This document shows, piece after piece, positions 28,723-37,584 of a stretch of DNA of 64,000 nt (position 1 is its first letter; each line of letters begins with the position of its first letter). The notes beneath the pieces are model-generated. The model saw only the letters and a program-made list of their open reading frames with translations. It did no database searches and had not been told where the DNA came from. The translations under genes and the position numbers were made by a program. Origin of the DNA: JAGOJE01 sp964553715 (GTDB lineage Bacteria > Pseudomonadota > Alphaproteobacteria > Rickettsiales > Rickettsiaceae); contig CAZKKY010000003.1 in NCBI GenBank assembly GCA_964553715.1, positions 26,831 to 90,830 on the forward strand, written 5' to 3'.

Positions 28723-28765
28723 AAAGCGACCAAGCTATTTGGTTGGAGCTATATCAGGTCGCTTT
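28723..28765. repeat. 9-bp perfect inverted repeat in intergenic region
   Basis: AAAGCGACC at 28723-28731 is matched by GGTCGCTTT at 28757-28765, leaving a 25-base loop that could itself fold (ACCAA/TTGGT, 28729-28743, overlapping the outer stem as an alternative). The 188-base gap between the last glycosyltransferase and the small minus-strand gene is otherwise unassigned. There is no T-run, so a simple terminator is not supported. A structured RNA, a mobile palindromic element or a decayed gene end are alternatives. Confidence 0.45.
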
Positions 28766-28825
28766 CGGTAGTGAAATGATTTAGAGATTAGGAGATTGTT
28801 ACGAGAATAAAAACTCTATGTTATA

Positions 28826-29044
28826 CTATTTTTTATCTCTCATGCTTTTTACCAAATCCCATGGTAAAGCGACGTTGTTAGAGCCTAGAACTAAATCTCC
28901 AGAACCGTCATATTCAGCAGCAAAGAAAGATGATTTGCCAGTGATAAGTTTTACAGGTTTTATTTTTTGACCTTGATAGAAAAACTCTTCTGCTTGAGCT
29001 CTAGCGTTAGGGTTATTTTTGGATGCGGTTTTTGCCTTAGCCAC
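28826..29044 (-). CDS. Small conserved-looking protein of unknown function
   Basis: The 72-residue protein has a basic, Ala/Lys-rich N terminus and a compact C-terminal part (YQGQKIKPVKLITGKSSFFA, then LPWDLVKSM). I do not recognise a family. Coding is supported by a near-perfect ribosome-binding site AAGGAGGT five bases before a GTG start, the strongest I saw in the window, and by an ordinary amino-acid mix. It stands alone between the glycan cluster and tRNA-Ala. It has no signal peptide or membrane segment, so it is probably cytoplasmic. Confidence 0.7.
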   Translation of the reverse strand: MAKAKTASKNNPNARAQAEEFFYQGQKIKPVKLITGKSSFFAAEYDGSGDLVLGSNNVALPWDLVKSMRDKK

Positions 29045-29153
29045 AGGGACCTCCTTATTGTAAAAATTTTAGGAAATAATGTATCTTTATAACGATTTTG
29101 TCAAGGAAAAAATAAGATATATGATAAGTTAGGAAGAGAATATTTTTTGAAAA

Positions 29154-29228
29154 TGGTGGAGATGAAGGGAATCGAACCCCCGACCCTCTGCGTGCAAAGC
29201 AGATGCTCTACCCCTGAGCTACATCCCC
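29154..29228 (-). tRNA. tRNA-Ala (anticodon TGC)
   Basis: The minus strand folds as a complete 75-base cloverleaf with encoded CCA. The acceptor GGGGATG pairs with CATCTCC and includes G3-U70, the alanine identity pair. The D arm is GCTC/GAGC, the anticodon loop TTTGCAC sits in a TCTGC/GCAGA stem, and the T loop is TTCGATT. The T stem contains two G-U pairs. Confidence 0.97.
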
Positions 29229-29252
29229 ATTTTCTTACAAGATTTGCTTAAG

Positions 29253-29281
29253 TATATACATTCCAAATTTGTAACAGTCAA
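29253..29281 (-). promoter_or_regulatory. Sigma70-type promoter of tRNA-Ala
   Basis: On the minus strand TTGACT (29276-29281) is followed after 17 bases by TATATA (29253-29258). This would start transcription near 29246, about 18 bases before the tRNA. Spacing and -35 match are close to consensus. It is read from sequence only. Confidence 0.65.
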
Positions 29282-29398
29282 GCATAATCGGTATAAATAT
29301 GTAATTCTCTAATGTAAAATTAAGTTTAAGGATAGTAAGTTATTTAATAATTTTATAAGTCTAGAGTACAGCATGCTCTTGTTATTTGCTAGCTATCA

Positions 29399-30313
29399 TT
29401 ATTCAACTAATTCTCTAAAACCTTCGCCTTCCTCTATACCTTCAGGATCTGCATGAATTATAACTTCTGCACCGGGAAATACAGTTTCGATTCTCATCAT
29501 AATTTTTTCTATAATAGTATGTGCTTTGTTAAGATTCATTTTCCCATCTAGCTCTATATGAAATTGCACGAAAGGCTTAGAGCCAGCATAGCGTGTTTTA
29601 AGCTCATGTACTGCATGTACATCTTTCTTGAATTCTGAAAGGATTGATAAAATTTTTGCTTTATCTTCATCACAAAACTCTTCATCAATAAGGTTCTTTA
29701 TAGATTTTATAAATATCTTATAAGAGCTATGTATTATATATATAGCGATTGCAATACCAACTAATGTATCAATAATTACCCATGTTTCACTTAAATATAC
29801 TGAAATTATAACAGCTAAGGTAGTGAGTAGATCTGTAAGATAATGTATTTTGTCTACTATAATTAGTCTAGATCCAGTTTTCTTGATAACAAAGCTTTGA
29901 TATACAAGTAGAATTAGTGTAAGAACAGAAGAAAATATCATCACATTTATTCCAATATCTATTTTTGTTATTTCATGGGGCTCTATAAATCTCTTAGCAG
30001 ATGAGAAAAAAGCAAAAAGCCCAGAAAGAAGAAAAAATATAGATTGTGAAAAAATTGCTAAATCTTCTATTTTTTCATGCCCGAATCTATGGTTGTTATC
30101 AGGTGGTTGAAGTGATAAATGCATAGCAAATATTATAATAATAGAAGAAGATATATCAAGCATGGAGTCTACTAATGTAGATAATATAGCAACTGAATTA
30201 GTAGAAAGATAAGCATATATTTTAGCTATAAAAATCAATATTGCTACTGATGCAGAGCAATAAGGAGCACTTTTCATGAGTTTTGTATTTTGAATTTGCT
30301 GTTGGTTGGTCAT
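29399..30313 (-). CDS. Cation diffusion facilitator (CDF) family metal exporter
   Basis: This inner-membrane H+/divalent metal antiporter has 304 residues and six spans. Metal-site residues are visible in helix II (VDSMLDISSS) and helix V (IIDTLVGIAIA). FGHEKIEDLAIF precedes helix III. A cytoplasmic domain follows (VHAVHELKTRYAGSKPFVQFHIELD). The family exports Zn, Fe, Mn or Cd; zinc is plausible because the divergent neighbours are zinc-uptake genes. The ATG at 30313 is preferred over a GTG at 30319. Confidence 0.9.
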   Translation of the reverse strand: MTNQQQIQNTKLMKSAPYCSASVAILIFIAKIYAYLSTNSVAILSTLVDSMLDISSSIIIIFAMHLSLQPPDNNHRFGHEKIEDLAIFSQSIFFLLSGLFAFFSSAKRFIEPHEITKIDIGINVMIFSSVLTLILLVYQSFVIKKTGSRLIIVDKIHYLTDLLTTLAVIISVYLSETWVIIDTLVGIAIAIYIIHSSYKIFIKSIKNLIDEEFCDEDKAKILSILSEFKKDVHAVHELKTRYAGSKPFVQFHIELDGKMNLNKAHTIIEKIMMRIETVFPGAEVIIHADPEGIEEGEGFRELVE

Positions 30314-30406
30314 TATCACTAGTCTTTATGTTGGTATAATAATTATATCGAATTTAATTTTTATAATGCTATAATATATGCTTCGATCTTAAAACACAAA
30401 AGCAAT

Positions 30407-31090
30407 ATGCAGCCTATAGTAAAATTCTGTGATGTATCAAAAAAATACAATCAAAAAGTAGTGCTTGATAAAATCAATTTTACTCTTTATCCATCAGAAA
30501 TTGCAACTATGGTAGGGCCAAATGGTGCTGGTAAAAGTACAGTTGCTAAGTTAATTTTGGGTATAGAAAAACCAACATCTGGACAAATAGAAATTCATAC
30601 AAATAATATTGCTTATATACCACAGAAGATGGATTTAAATTCTACTATGAGTATAGAAGTTAATCAGTTAATCAAATATATTTCTGGCGGCAAAAATATT
30701 GATGATGCTCAGATAGAAATATTTGCAGAAATAAAGAGTATTGGCAAAATGCAAGCAGGTCATCTATCGGGGGGGCAATTGCAACGTGTTCTTTTGGCTG
30801 CAAATCTTTTAAGGAAACCTCAATTAATTGTTCTAGATGAGCCAACCCAAGGTCTTGACATAAAGTCGCAGCAAGAGTTTTACTCTTTGATTGAAAATAT
30901 CAGATATCACTACCATACATCAATATTTATGATCTCGCATGATTTATATGCTGTTATGAAAACTTCAGACCAAGTACTATGCCTTAACAATCATATATGT
31001 TGTAGTGGAAAGCCCGATAAAAATTCTTCTAATAGCGATTTAGAAAATATTGCTCTTTATACTCACCATCACGATCATAATCATTCATGA
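30407..31090 (+). CDS. znuC: Zinc ABC transporter ATP-binding protein
   Basis: This 227-residue ABC ATPase has Walker A GPNGAGKST, signature LSGGQ, Walker B LIVLDEP and the H-loop MISHD. The C terminus ends in a His-rich tail (THHHDHNHS), as in ZnuC proteins, and the partner gene is a ZnuB-type permease overlapping it by four bases. A ZnuA binding protein is not adjacent. A TATAAT lies at 30370-30375 upstream, but I could not pair it with a good -35 box. Confidence 0.9.
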   Translation: MQPIVKFCDVSKKYNQKVVLDKINFTLYPSEIATMVGPNGAGKSTVAKLILGIEKPTSGQIEIHTNNIAYIPQKMDLNSTMSIEVNQLIKYISGGKNIDDAQIEIFAEIKSIGKMQAGHLSGGQLQRVLLAANLLRKPQLIVLDEPTQGLDIKSQQEFYSLIENIRYHYHTSIFMISHDLYAVMKTSDQVLCLNNHICCSGKPDKNSSNSDLENIALYTHHHDHNHS

Positions 31091-31854
31091 CTATAATAAT
31101 CCTTGCATCTATATTAATTAGCCTTTTTTTTGCCCCTCTTGGATGTTTGTTATTATGGCAAAGGCAATCTTATTTTGCCGATGGTCTTTCTCATGCATGT
31201 CTTTTAGCTAGTAGCGCTAGTATTGTATTTAACATACCTATTATAGCAGCAGCTCCTATTACTGCTATTATATTTGTATGTTTATTATTTGTAGTAGATT
31301 TTAAAAATAATAATGCAGCTATTAACTTAGTATCTAGTTTTATGTTTGGATCAGGAATATTACTTGCTAGTACATTTCCTAAAAAAATTAATATCAATAC
31401 TTTGTTACTTGGGGACATATTATCAATAAATTACGATGATATTTTTGTATTTATATTTTTGATTTTCATAGTAGCTATTTTTATGTGGAAGAAAATAGAT
31501 CAGATTATTCTGCTATCTATTAATGAAGAATTAGCATTCGCTATTGGAGTAAAAACTAAATTTCTTAAGCTTACAATATTGATGATACTTGCAATAGCAC
31601 TGTCTGTCAGCATGAAATCGATAGGAGTATTGCTTGCAAGTACAGTGTTAATATTACCCGGATTTACAGCAAGCAAAATTAGCAATAATCCACTACAAAT
31701 GATTTTAAATAGTATGATTATTGCTATTTTTGTAAATATTATCGGAATCATAGCGTCATTTTACTTTGATCTTCCTACTACACCTAGCATAATATTTAGC
31801 TATGGCTTGATGCATTTTGTAGTATTATTTTTGCAGAAATTAAGAATTTTTTGA
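31087..31854 (+). CDS. znuB: Zinc ABC transporter permease
   Basis: This 255-residue permease of the ABC-3 family has about seven spans and the conserved GCLLLWQRQSYFADGLSHACLL near the N terminus. The cytoplasmic coupling region is LLASTVLILPGFTA. Its ATG overlaps the znuC stop as ATGA. It would import zinc (or manganese) with ZnuC and an unlinked binding protein. Confidence 0.92.
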   Translation: MTIIILASILISLFFAPLGCLLLWQRQSYFADGLSHACLLASSASIVFNIPIIAAAPITAIIFVCLLFVVDFKNNNAAINLVSSFMFGSGILLASTFPKKININTLLLGDILSINYDDIFVFIFLIFIVAIFMWKKIDQIILLSINEELAFAIGVKTKFLKLTILMILAIALSVSMKSIGVLLASTVLILPGFTASKISNNPLQMILNSMIIAIFVNIIGIIASFYFDLPTTPSIIFSYGLMHFVVLFLQKLRIF

Positions 31855-31881
31855 TAAAGGGTATTGATATTCAAGTAAATT

Positions 31882-31910
31882 TTGAATTAATTATTTGGCT
31901 ATATTATAAT
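31882..31910 (+). promoter_or_regulatory. Sigma70-type promoter of ffh
   Basis: TTGAAT (31882-31887) is followed after exactly 17 bases by TATAAT (31905-31910). It lies just after znuB and would give a leader of about 110 bases before the ffh GTG. No other good promoter is visible in the gap. Confidence 0.65.
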
Positions 31911-32026
31911 AACCAATAATTAGCGGCATTTATCATTCATATTTTAGTCAAAATCTTCTTTGATTTAGTTGTACTATTGTTTATTATGGGGTTATAACTA
32001 GTCTTAAATAACAGTGAGTATTTTTT

Positions 32027-33373
32027 GTGTTTTCAGCTTTAAGTAATAATTTTTCTAAGATTTTTGATCGTATCAGATCTAGTGGTGCTTTAACTAGTGA
32101 TCAAATAGATTCGGCGATGCGGGAAATAAGAATAGCTTTGTTAGAAGCTGATGTATCACTACCTGTAATTAAAGAATTTATAGAAAAAACTAAAGCAAAG
32201 GCACTTGGGCAGGATATTATAAAATCTGTTACACCAGGGCAGATGGTTATTAAAATAATTCATGATGAGTTAGTAGATTTACTCAAAGACGATAATAATC
32301 AGCAATCACTTAATTTAAAAGCTATTCCACCTGTTAGTATTATGATTGTTGGTTTGCAGGGAAGCGGAAAAACAACAACTAGTGCTAAGCTTGCTCTCTT
32401 TCTAAAAAATCAGAAAAAAAAGGTTCTTCTTGTATCACTAGATATTTATAGGCCAGCTGCGCAAAAGCAGCTAGAAATCCTAGCACAATCCGCAGAAATT
32501 GATAGTTTAGAGATTATAGAGAATGAAAAACCTGACCAGATTACAAAAAGGGCTATGTCTATTGCTAAGTCTTGTGGATATGATGTAGTGATTTATGATA
32601 CTGCAGGTAGGCTTCATATAGATTCTGAAATGATGATGGAGCTTTCTACTGTAAAGAGTTTAATTGACCCTACTGAAATATTGCTTGTAGTAGACTCTTT
32701 AACTGGGCAAGATGCCGTTAATGTCGCACAACAATTTGATAGTCATCTTAATATAACAGGCTCTATTCTTACAAGAATAGATGGTGATGCTCGTGGAGGT
32801 GCTGCTCTTAGCATTAAATCTATTACAAAAAAACCCATAAAGTTTCTTGGATCTGGTGAAAAAATCAATGCTTTAGAAGAATTGCTCCCAGAACGTTTAG
32901 CTTCACGTATTCTAGATATGGGTGATGTTGTATCTCTTGTAGAAAAAGCTGTATCTATTATAGATGAGAAGGAAGCAGAAAAAAATGCTGCAAAGTTAAA
33001 AAAAGGTAACTTTGATTTAAATGATTATTTATCACAAATAAGGAACATCAAAAAAATGGGAGGAATGAAAGATATAGCATCAATGATTCCTGGTATTGGT
33101 AAGATGATAGATAAAATTGATATAGAGAAAAATAACAAGATGGTTGCAAGGCAAGAAGCTATTATTCTTTCTATGACCAAAAAAGAAAGGCGCATACCTA
33201 GTCTTCTAAATGCTTCCAGAAGGAAAAGGATAGCATTTGGCTCTGGTACCTCTGTGCAGGAAGTAAATAAACTAATGAAACAATACCAGCAAATAGGCGA
33301 TATGGTTAAAAAGGCTAGTAGAATGGACCCTAAATCTCTAATGCGCAGCGGAATAGGTAAACTATTTAGCTAA
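32027..33373 (+). CDS. ffh: Signal recognition particle protein Ffh
   Basis: This is the SRP54 GTPase that targets membrane proteins co-translationally. The 448-residue protein has an N domain, then a G domain with GLQGSGKTTTSAKLA (about 108-122), SLDIYRPAAQKQL, YDTAGR and TRIDGDARGGAAL, then a Met-rich M domain (GMKDIASMIPG, MDPKSLMRSGIGKL). The start is GTG, with FSALSNNFSKIFDRIRSSG matching the family N terminus. Confidence 0.96.
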   Translation: MFSALSNNFSKIFDRIRSSGALTSDQIDSAMREIRIALLEADVSLPVIKEFIEKTKAKALGQDIIKSVTPGQMVIKIIHDELVDLLKDDNNQQSLNLKAIPPVSIMIVGLQGSGKTTTSAKLALFLKNQKKKVLLVSLDIYRPAAQKQLEILAQSAEIDSLEIIENEKPDQITKRAMSIAKSCGYDVVIYDTAGRLHIDSEMMMELSTVKSLIDPTEILLVVDSLTGQDAVNVAQQFDSHLNITGSILTRIDGDARGGAALSIKSITKKPIKFLGSGEKINALEELLPERLASRILDMGDVVSLVEKAVSIIDEKEAEKNAAKLKKGNFDLNDYLSQIRNIKKMGGMKDIASMIPGIGKMIDKIDIEKNNKMVARQEAIILSMTKKERRIPSLLNASRRKRIAFGSGTSVQEVNKLMKQYQQIGDMVKKASRMDPKSLMRSGIGKLFS

Positions 33374-33383
33374 TTTGCATATA

Positions 33384-34109
33384 TTAAATCTTAAATCCTA
33401 TTCCTACAGATACTACAATAGGATCCAGTCTAACTTTACAAGAAAGATCTTTTGTAGTATTGAGAAATGCTCTTTTATATACTACTTTAGATGAACTATA
33501 ATATTTTTTGACGTCAAAATTAACGACAGTATCATCAGTCATTACTATATCTGTGCCAAGTTGTATTGCAACTCCGTGAGATGAATTAACTTTATATTCG
33601 CTAGATTGCGATGTAAAATATGTGTAGTTATATCCAGCACCTAAATAAGGCCGTATTCCACCGAATGGAGCTATATGATATTGCATGGAAAAAGTTATAG
33701 GAATACCAATTAAGCTACGTTTTTTAGTAACAGGAAGATACCCTATATTGCCATAATTATTATATATATTATTTATGGCTGTTGTAGATACATTGTACTG
33801 TGCTATTCCTAAAGCAAGTTCAGCTGCTATATTATCAGTAAAAAATAATGTATTAGCATTTTCTATACCAAAACCATTCTTTGCAAATTTACTATTTGGT
33901 GCTGCGGTACTGTTAGTCTTACTAGGAAGATTTTTGTGCGCTCCATTTAAAGCCATTCCAAATCCACGTATTTTAACTAAGATACGTCCTTCAGAATCAT
34001 ATGCTCCACTATTATAATCGTTAGATTTTAGGCTATCATTTTTTGCAGCTAAAGAGTTTATGCTAAAAAATAAAAAACATGTTGTAGCGAAAATTTTAAG
34101 AACCTTCAT
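33384..34109 (-). CDS. OmpW-like outer-membrane beta-barrel protein
   Basis: The protein has 241 residues, with a signal peptide cleaved after about residue 22 (SINSLAA). It then has alternating beta strands typical of an eight-stranded barrel. PITFSMQYHIAPFGGIRPYLGAGYNYTYF matches the OmpW-family core, and the chain ends in the aromatic/hydrophobic terminus GIGFKI. OmpW-type proteins form small hydrophobic channels; in intracellular bacteria they are often surface antigens. Convergent with ffh, with 10 bases between stops. Confidence 0.8.
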   Translation of the reverse strand: MKVLKIFATTCFLFFSINSLAAKNDSLKSNDYNSGAYDSEGRILVKIRGFGMALNGAHKNLPSKTNSTAAPNSKFAKNGFGIENANTLFFTDNIAAELALGIAQYNVSTTAINNIYNNYGNIGYLPVTKKRSLIGIPITFSMQYHIAPFGGIRPYLGAGYNYTYFTSQSSEYKVNSSHGVAIQLGTDIVMTDDTVVNFDVKKYYSSSKVVYKRAFLNTTKDLSCKVRLDPIVVSVGIGFKI

Positions 34110-34201
34110 ATTAGGACGACCCCTTTATAGATATTGACCAGAATGGCTTAAGTCTAATATGATTGATTATATTTTGCAAGTTCTAAAAATTAAGGTTCTT
34201 A
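34098..34201. repeat. 10-bp inverted repeat joining ompW leader and codons 2-5
   Basis: TAAGAACCTT (34097-34106, codons 2-5 of the minus-strand ompW-like gene) is the exact reverse complement of AAGGTTCTTA (34192-34201) in its upstream region, 85 bases away. If both lie on the transcript, the leader could base-pair with the start of the coding region. Whether the upstream arm is transcribed is unknown. Confidence 0.4.
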
Positions 34202-34405
34202 TATCATTACTTTCTAAATAATCAAAGTGTGATAATTAACCCAAGTTATCGAGTCTAATCATTAATAATTTAATTGTCAATTGAGAGAGTCATCAGTGAG
34301 TTATAAGAATAGAATTGATATAGGAATTTAAACAAAATATCCTCAAATAATATACCAAGTACTTCATAACAGCTTTTTTTACTTTTTCCTAAATGATTAT
34401 TAAGA
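34110..34405. other. Intergenic region between ompW-like gene and serS
   Basis: About 296 bases hold no supportable gene. An open frame of 80 codons spans 34270-34512, but half of it is serS read in another frame, and the rest has no start or composition in its favour. The region should contain the ompW promoter; TATAAT-like sequences are present but none has a convincing -35 partner. One arm of the inverted repeat described separately lies here. Confidence 0.5.
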
Positions 34406-35683
34406 TTAAGAATCTTTTGATATAATTGAGGTTTGTCCTCCCATATAAGATACAAGAGCATCAGGGATAGTAACGCTTCCATCAGAATTTTGATAGTTTT
34501 CAAGAATTGCAACTATGGTGCGTCCAACAGCAAGACCCGAAGCATTTAATGTATGTACAAAAGTTGTATCATGCGCTCCTATTTCTTTATATCTAGCCTT
34601 CATTCTTCTAGCTTGAAAATCTCCACAATTTGAGCAACTAGAAATCTCACGATATCTTTTTTGCCCAGGAAGCCATACTTCAATATCATAAGTTTTTCTA
34701 GCAGAAAAGCCCATATCTCCCGCGCAAAGTAGCATTACTCTGTAAGGAAGGCCAAGTTTTTTTAAGATTTCTTCAGCCGCATGTAACATAAATTCATGTT
34801 CTTCTTCAGATTCATCTTGCGCAGTGATGCTAACTAGTTCTACCTTAGAAAACTGATGTACTCTAAACATTCCTCTTGTATCTCTTCCGTGGCTTCCAGC
34901 CTCTGATCTAAAACAGGGGGTATATGCAGTCATTCTAATTGGTAATTTTTCTCTAGCTATTATACTATCAGCTACCATATTTGTAAGAGACACCTCTGCT
35001 GTAGGAATCAATCTATAATCTGATGTTGTAACAAATGAATCTTCAGCAAGCTTTGGTAATTGACCAGTGTTATACATAGCAACTGGTTTTACTAAATATG
35101 GAGGAGAAACTTCAGTAAATCCAAATTGCTTTGTATGAATATCTAGCATGAAACTAATAAGTGCTCTTTCTAGTTTTGCAAGATCACTAGTTAATGTAAC
35201 AAAACGACTTCCTGAGATTTTAGCAGTTTGTACAAAATCCATCATTCCAAGAGATTCACCAATATCGAAATGCTCTTTTGCGTTTTCTATTGTTATAGGC
35301 TCTCCATGTGTTTTAATAAGAACATTAGATTCTTCATCAAGGCCGTTAGGTACAGAGTGATGAGGAAGATTAGGAAGATTTTCTAATATTCTATCAAGCT
35401 CATCAAAAATAGTTATATTATTTGATAATTCTTGTAGCTTTTCATTTATATGCTCTGCATCACGCCTGGATTCATGAAATTCAGCGCTATTTTTGTCCTT
35501 GATTAAGGACATTAGTCTGGATTTTTCCTTTCTAGATTGTTGTAATTGTTGAATTAAAGTTATAGCTTGGCGACGATCATGGTCAAGTTTTACTATTTTA
35601 TCAGATAATTTATCACTACCACGTTTTTCAAGCAACCTGTCAAATTCAGCTTGGTTTTCTCTTATCCATTTTATATCAAGCAT
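34406..35683 (-). CDS. serS: Serine--tRNA ligase
   Basis: This 425-residue class II synthetase has an N-terminal coiled-coil arm (about residues 25-105). Motif 2 is CFRSEAGSHGRDTRGMFRVH, motif 3 is GLAVGRTIVAILENYQ, and the serine-binding segment is TAEVSLTN. Start MLDIKWIRENQAEF is standard for the family. It overlaps tatC by 8 bases at its 5' end. Confidence 0.97.
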   Translation of the reverse strand: MLDIKWIRENQAEFDRLLEKRGSDKLSDKIVKLDHDRRQAITLIQQLQQSRKEKSRLMSLIKDKNSAEFHESRRDAEHINEKLQELSNNITIFDELDRILENLPNLPHHSVPNGLDEESNVLIKTHGEPITIENAKEHFDIGESLGMMDFVQTAKISGSRFVTLTSDLAKLERALISFMLDIHTKQFGFTEVSPPYLVKPVAMYNTGQLPKLAEDSFVTTSDYRLIPTAEVSLTNMVADSIIAREKLPIRMTAYTPCFRSEAGSHGRDTRGMFRVHQFSKVELVSITAQDESEEEHEFMLHAAEEILKKLGLPYRVMLLCAGDMGFSARKTYDIEVWLPGQKRYREISSCSNCGDFQARRMKARYKEIGAHDTTFVHTLNASGLAVGRTIVAILENYQNSDGSVTIPDALVSYMGGQTSIISKDS

Positions 35684-36392
35684 GACCTCTCCTAATTTCT
35701 ATTAGTTTGCATAAAATTATAGAGATTTCATATAATAAAACCATAGGCATTGCAAGCGCTATTTGACTAATGACATCTGGTGGTGTTATGAAACCAGCAA
35801 TTACAAAAATAATTACTACTGCGATTCTACGCTTTTTTGATAAAAACTCTTTTGTTATTATTCCAAGCAATGATAAAATCATTAATATTATAGGAAGCTC
35901 AAATGCAGCGCCAAAAGCAACAATTAAATTAATAACAAGGTCCAAATATTCACTAATTTTAGGCTCTAAAACCAGATGCGAAGGTCCTTCTAAACTCTCA
36001 AAGCTTAGAAAAAAGTGCCAAGCTCCAGGTATCACAATATAAAATACAAAAATACCTCCCAAGAAAAATAGAATCGGTGCAAATGATAAAATAATTAGAG
36101 CTATTTTTTTCTCGCTCTCGTATAAGCCAGGTGCGATGAATTGATAAATCTGAAAAGATATTACAGGCACGCTAAGGCAAAATCCAACGAATATAGAAAT
36201 TTTTATCTGAGTGAAAAAAGCCTCAGCAAGGCCAGTATAGATAAATTTCTTAGGTAAGGGCGCTAGAAGATATGAGTATATGATATCATTAAAGTGATAG
36301 CTTGCTATAGAAAAAACCAGAAAAAAGCAGATGATTTTAATAAATCTTGATTTTAACTCTTGTAGATGATCTGTTAACTTATAACGCTGCAT
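35676..36392 (-). CDS. tatC: Twin-arginine translocase subunit TatC
   Basis: This inner-membrane receptor of the Tat pathway has 238 residues and six spans. It has the N-terminal HLQELKSRFIK, the FxxP loop region (PVISFQIYQFIAPGLYESEK) and PPDVISQIALAMPM. The ATG at 36392 has AAGG six bases upstream and gives the canonical N terminus; a longer frame to 36470 only rereads holA. tatA/tatB are not in the window. Confidence 0.94.
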   Translation of the reverse strand: MQRYKLTDHLQELKSRFIKIICFFLVFSIASYHFNDIIYSYLLAPLPKKFIYTGLAEAFFTQIKISIFVGFCLSVPVISFQIYQFIAPGLYESEKKIALIILSFAPILFFLGGIFVFYIVIPGAWHFFLSFESLEGPSHLVLEPKISEYLDLVINLIVAFGAAFELPIILMILSLLGIITKEFLSKKRRIAVVIIFVIAGFITPPDVISQIALAMPMVLLYEISIILCKLIEIRRGHA

Positions 36393-37371
36393 AATGAGCC
36401 TTAAAAAATAATTCTTCACAAATTGATTCTGGGCAAATAGTAGCAGATTTGCTTGATATTTCAGCATCATGTAGTAAAGACAAAATATATCTTATTCTTT
36501 CCATAGAAAGAGAGCTTACAACATCTTTAAAATCCTGTAGATATTTGAAAAATATGGGTGGTTTTAGATGAGATATAGCATTTTCTACGCTTATTCCACT
36601 AGACTTTTCATTAAGTACTATATAAAGATTGATATAGTAACGTGCAAGAGCTCTTATAATCCATACAACCGAGATATTTTCAGAAAGTAAATTCCGACTC
36701 TCTAAGAAAAACTTTTTCCCATCTCCTTTAGCAAAAGCTATAGATAAAAGATCAGGCGAAGATATAATGCTATTGCTAATTGATTTTTCTACATGTTCTA
36801 AAGTGATAGATTTTTCATCATAAGAAAATAAAAGCAATTTATTGATCTCATTTTCTATTATAAATCTATCACCATTTAGATGGTATGATAGATAGTTTAA
36901 AGCATCTGTATGGATTGTTTTACCAGCAGATGTGATTTTTGAGTAAGATAGAGTTTTTACATTTTTAGCATCATCATTATAACAAGCAATCGCTGCGAAA
37001 GATTCTTCAGATTCAAATAATTTTCTTAAAGAAGAAGAGGGCGATAGTTCATCAGCAATTAAAATTGCTGTGTGATGTGTTCCAGCAAGCAATATGTCTT
37101 TTAAATCTGTATTTATAGAGCTTGGTACCTCTGTGATCTTTATTATATCACTGCCTCCAAATAAACTAATGTTATTTAAAGTTATATCTATTCCAGAGCA
37201 TATCATATCGTTGTAATTATGGTTGTAGCTTGTTTTTTCTAGGGTTTTAACTATCAAAGAATAGATATGATCTATCACTCCTTTATCAGGGCCATATAGC
37301 ATTATCGACCTTATCTTGCCTATTTTTAAGCTAGGCAATAATGCTGAAATATTTGAAGAAGTAAATTTCAT
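36379..37371 (-). CDS. holA: DNA polymerase III subunit delta
   Basis: This is the clamp-loader subunit that opens the beta clamp. The 330-residue protein shows the HolA outline: an N-terminal IRSIMLYGPDKGVIDHIYSLI, the middle domain with FIIENEINKLLLF, and a C-terminal helical collar domain (FFLESRNLLSENISVVWIIRALARYYINLY). HolA is weakly conserved, so the call rests on overall pattern and size. It overlaps tatC by 14 bases. Confidence 0.87.
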   Translation of the reverse strand: MKFTSSNISALLPSLKIGKIRSIMLYGPDKGVIDHIYSLIVKTLEKTSYNHNYNDMICSGIDITLNNISLFGGSDIIKITEVPSSINTDLKDILLAGTHHTAILIADELSPSSSLRKLFESEESFAAIACYNDDAKNVKTLSYSKITSAGKTIHTDALNYLSYHLNGDRFIIENEINKLLLFSYDEKSITLEHVEKSISNSIISSPDLLSIAFAKGDGKKFFLESRNLLSENISVVWIIRALARYYINLYIVLNEKSSGISVENAISHLKPPIFFKYLQDFKDVVSSLSMERIRYILSLLHDAEISSKSATICPESICEELFFKAHYAAL

Positions 37372-37584
37372 AAATCTGTAACTAATAGCATTTTAGTTTG
37401 CTTATTATAACAGATTATATAGTGATATTTTAAAAATATATATTGTTATTTTAATAAAGTAGAATAAGACAAAATGGTTCAAAGATTATTTTAATTTTGT
37501 AATGTATATAAGATCCTACCAGTTAAAATATAGTATTTTCTAGATCTTTATGTTATAATGAATTCCAAAGTACAAAGGCATAAA
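37372..37584. other. AT-rich intergenic region upstream of the Rpn remnant
   Basis: With the remnant, this forms a gap of nearly 400 bases between holA and the AmpG-like gene, long for this window. It is almost pure A/T with no open frame, tRNA fold or clear hairpin. Promoters for the divergent holA and AmpG-like genes presumably lie here, but I could not pick reliable boxes. Confidence 0.4.

Noticed and set aside
30320..30406. Zur-type operator between the CDF and znuC genes
   Set aside because: The gap contains AT-rich repeats such as TATAATGCTATAATATA but no clear dyad matching known Zur boxes.
34270..34512. 80-codon minus-strand open frame downstream of serS
   Set aside because: Its first half is serS in another frame, and the rest is AT-rich spacer with no ribosome-binding site or recognisable domain.
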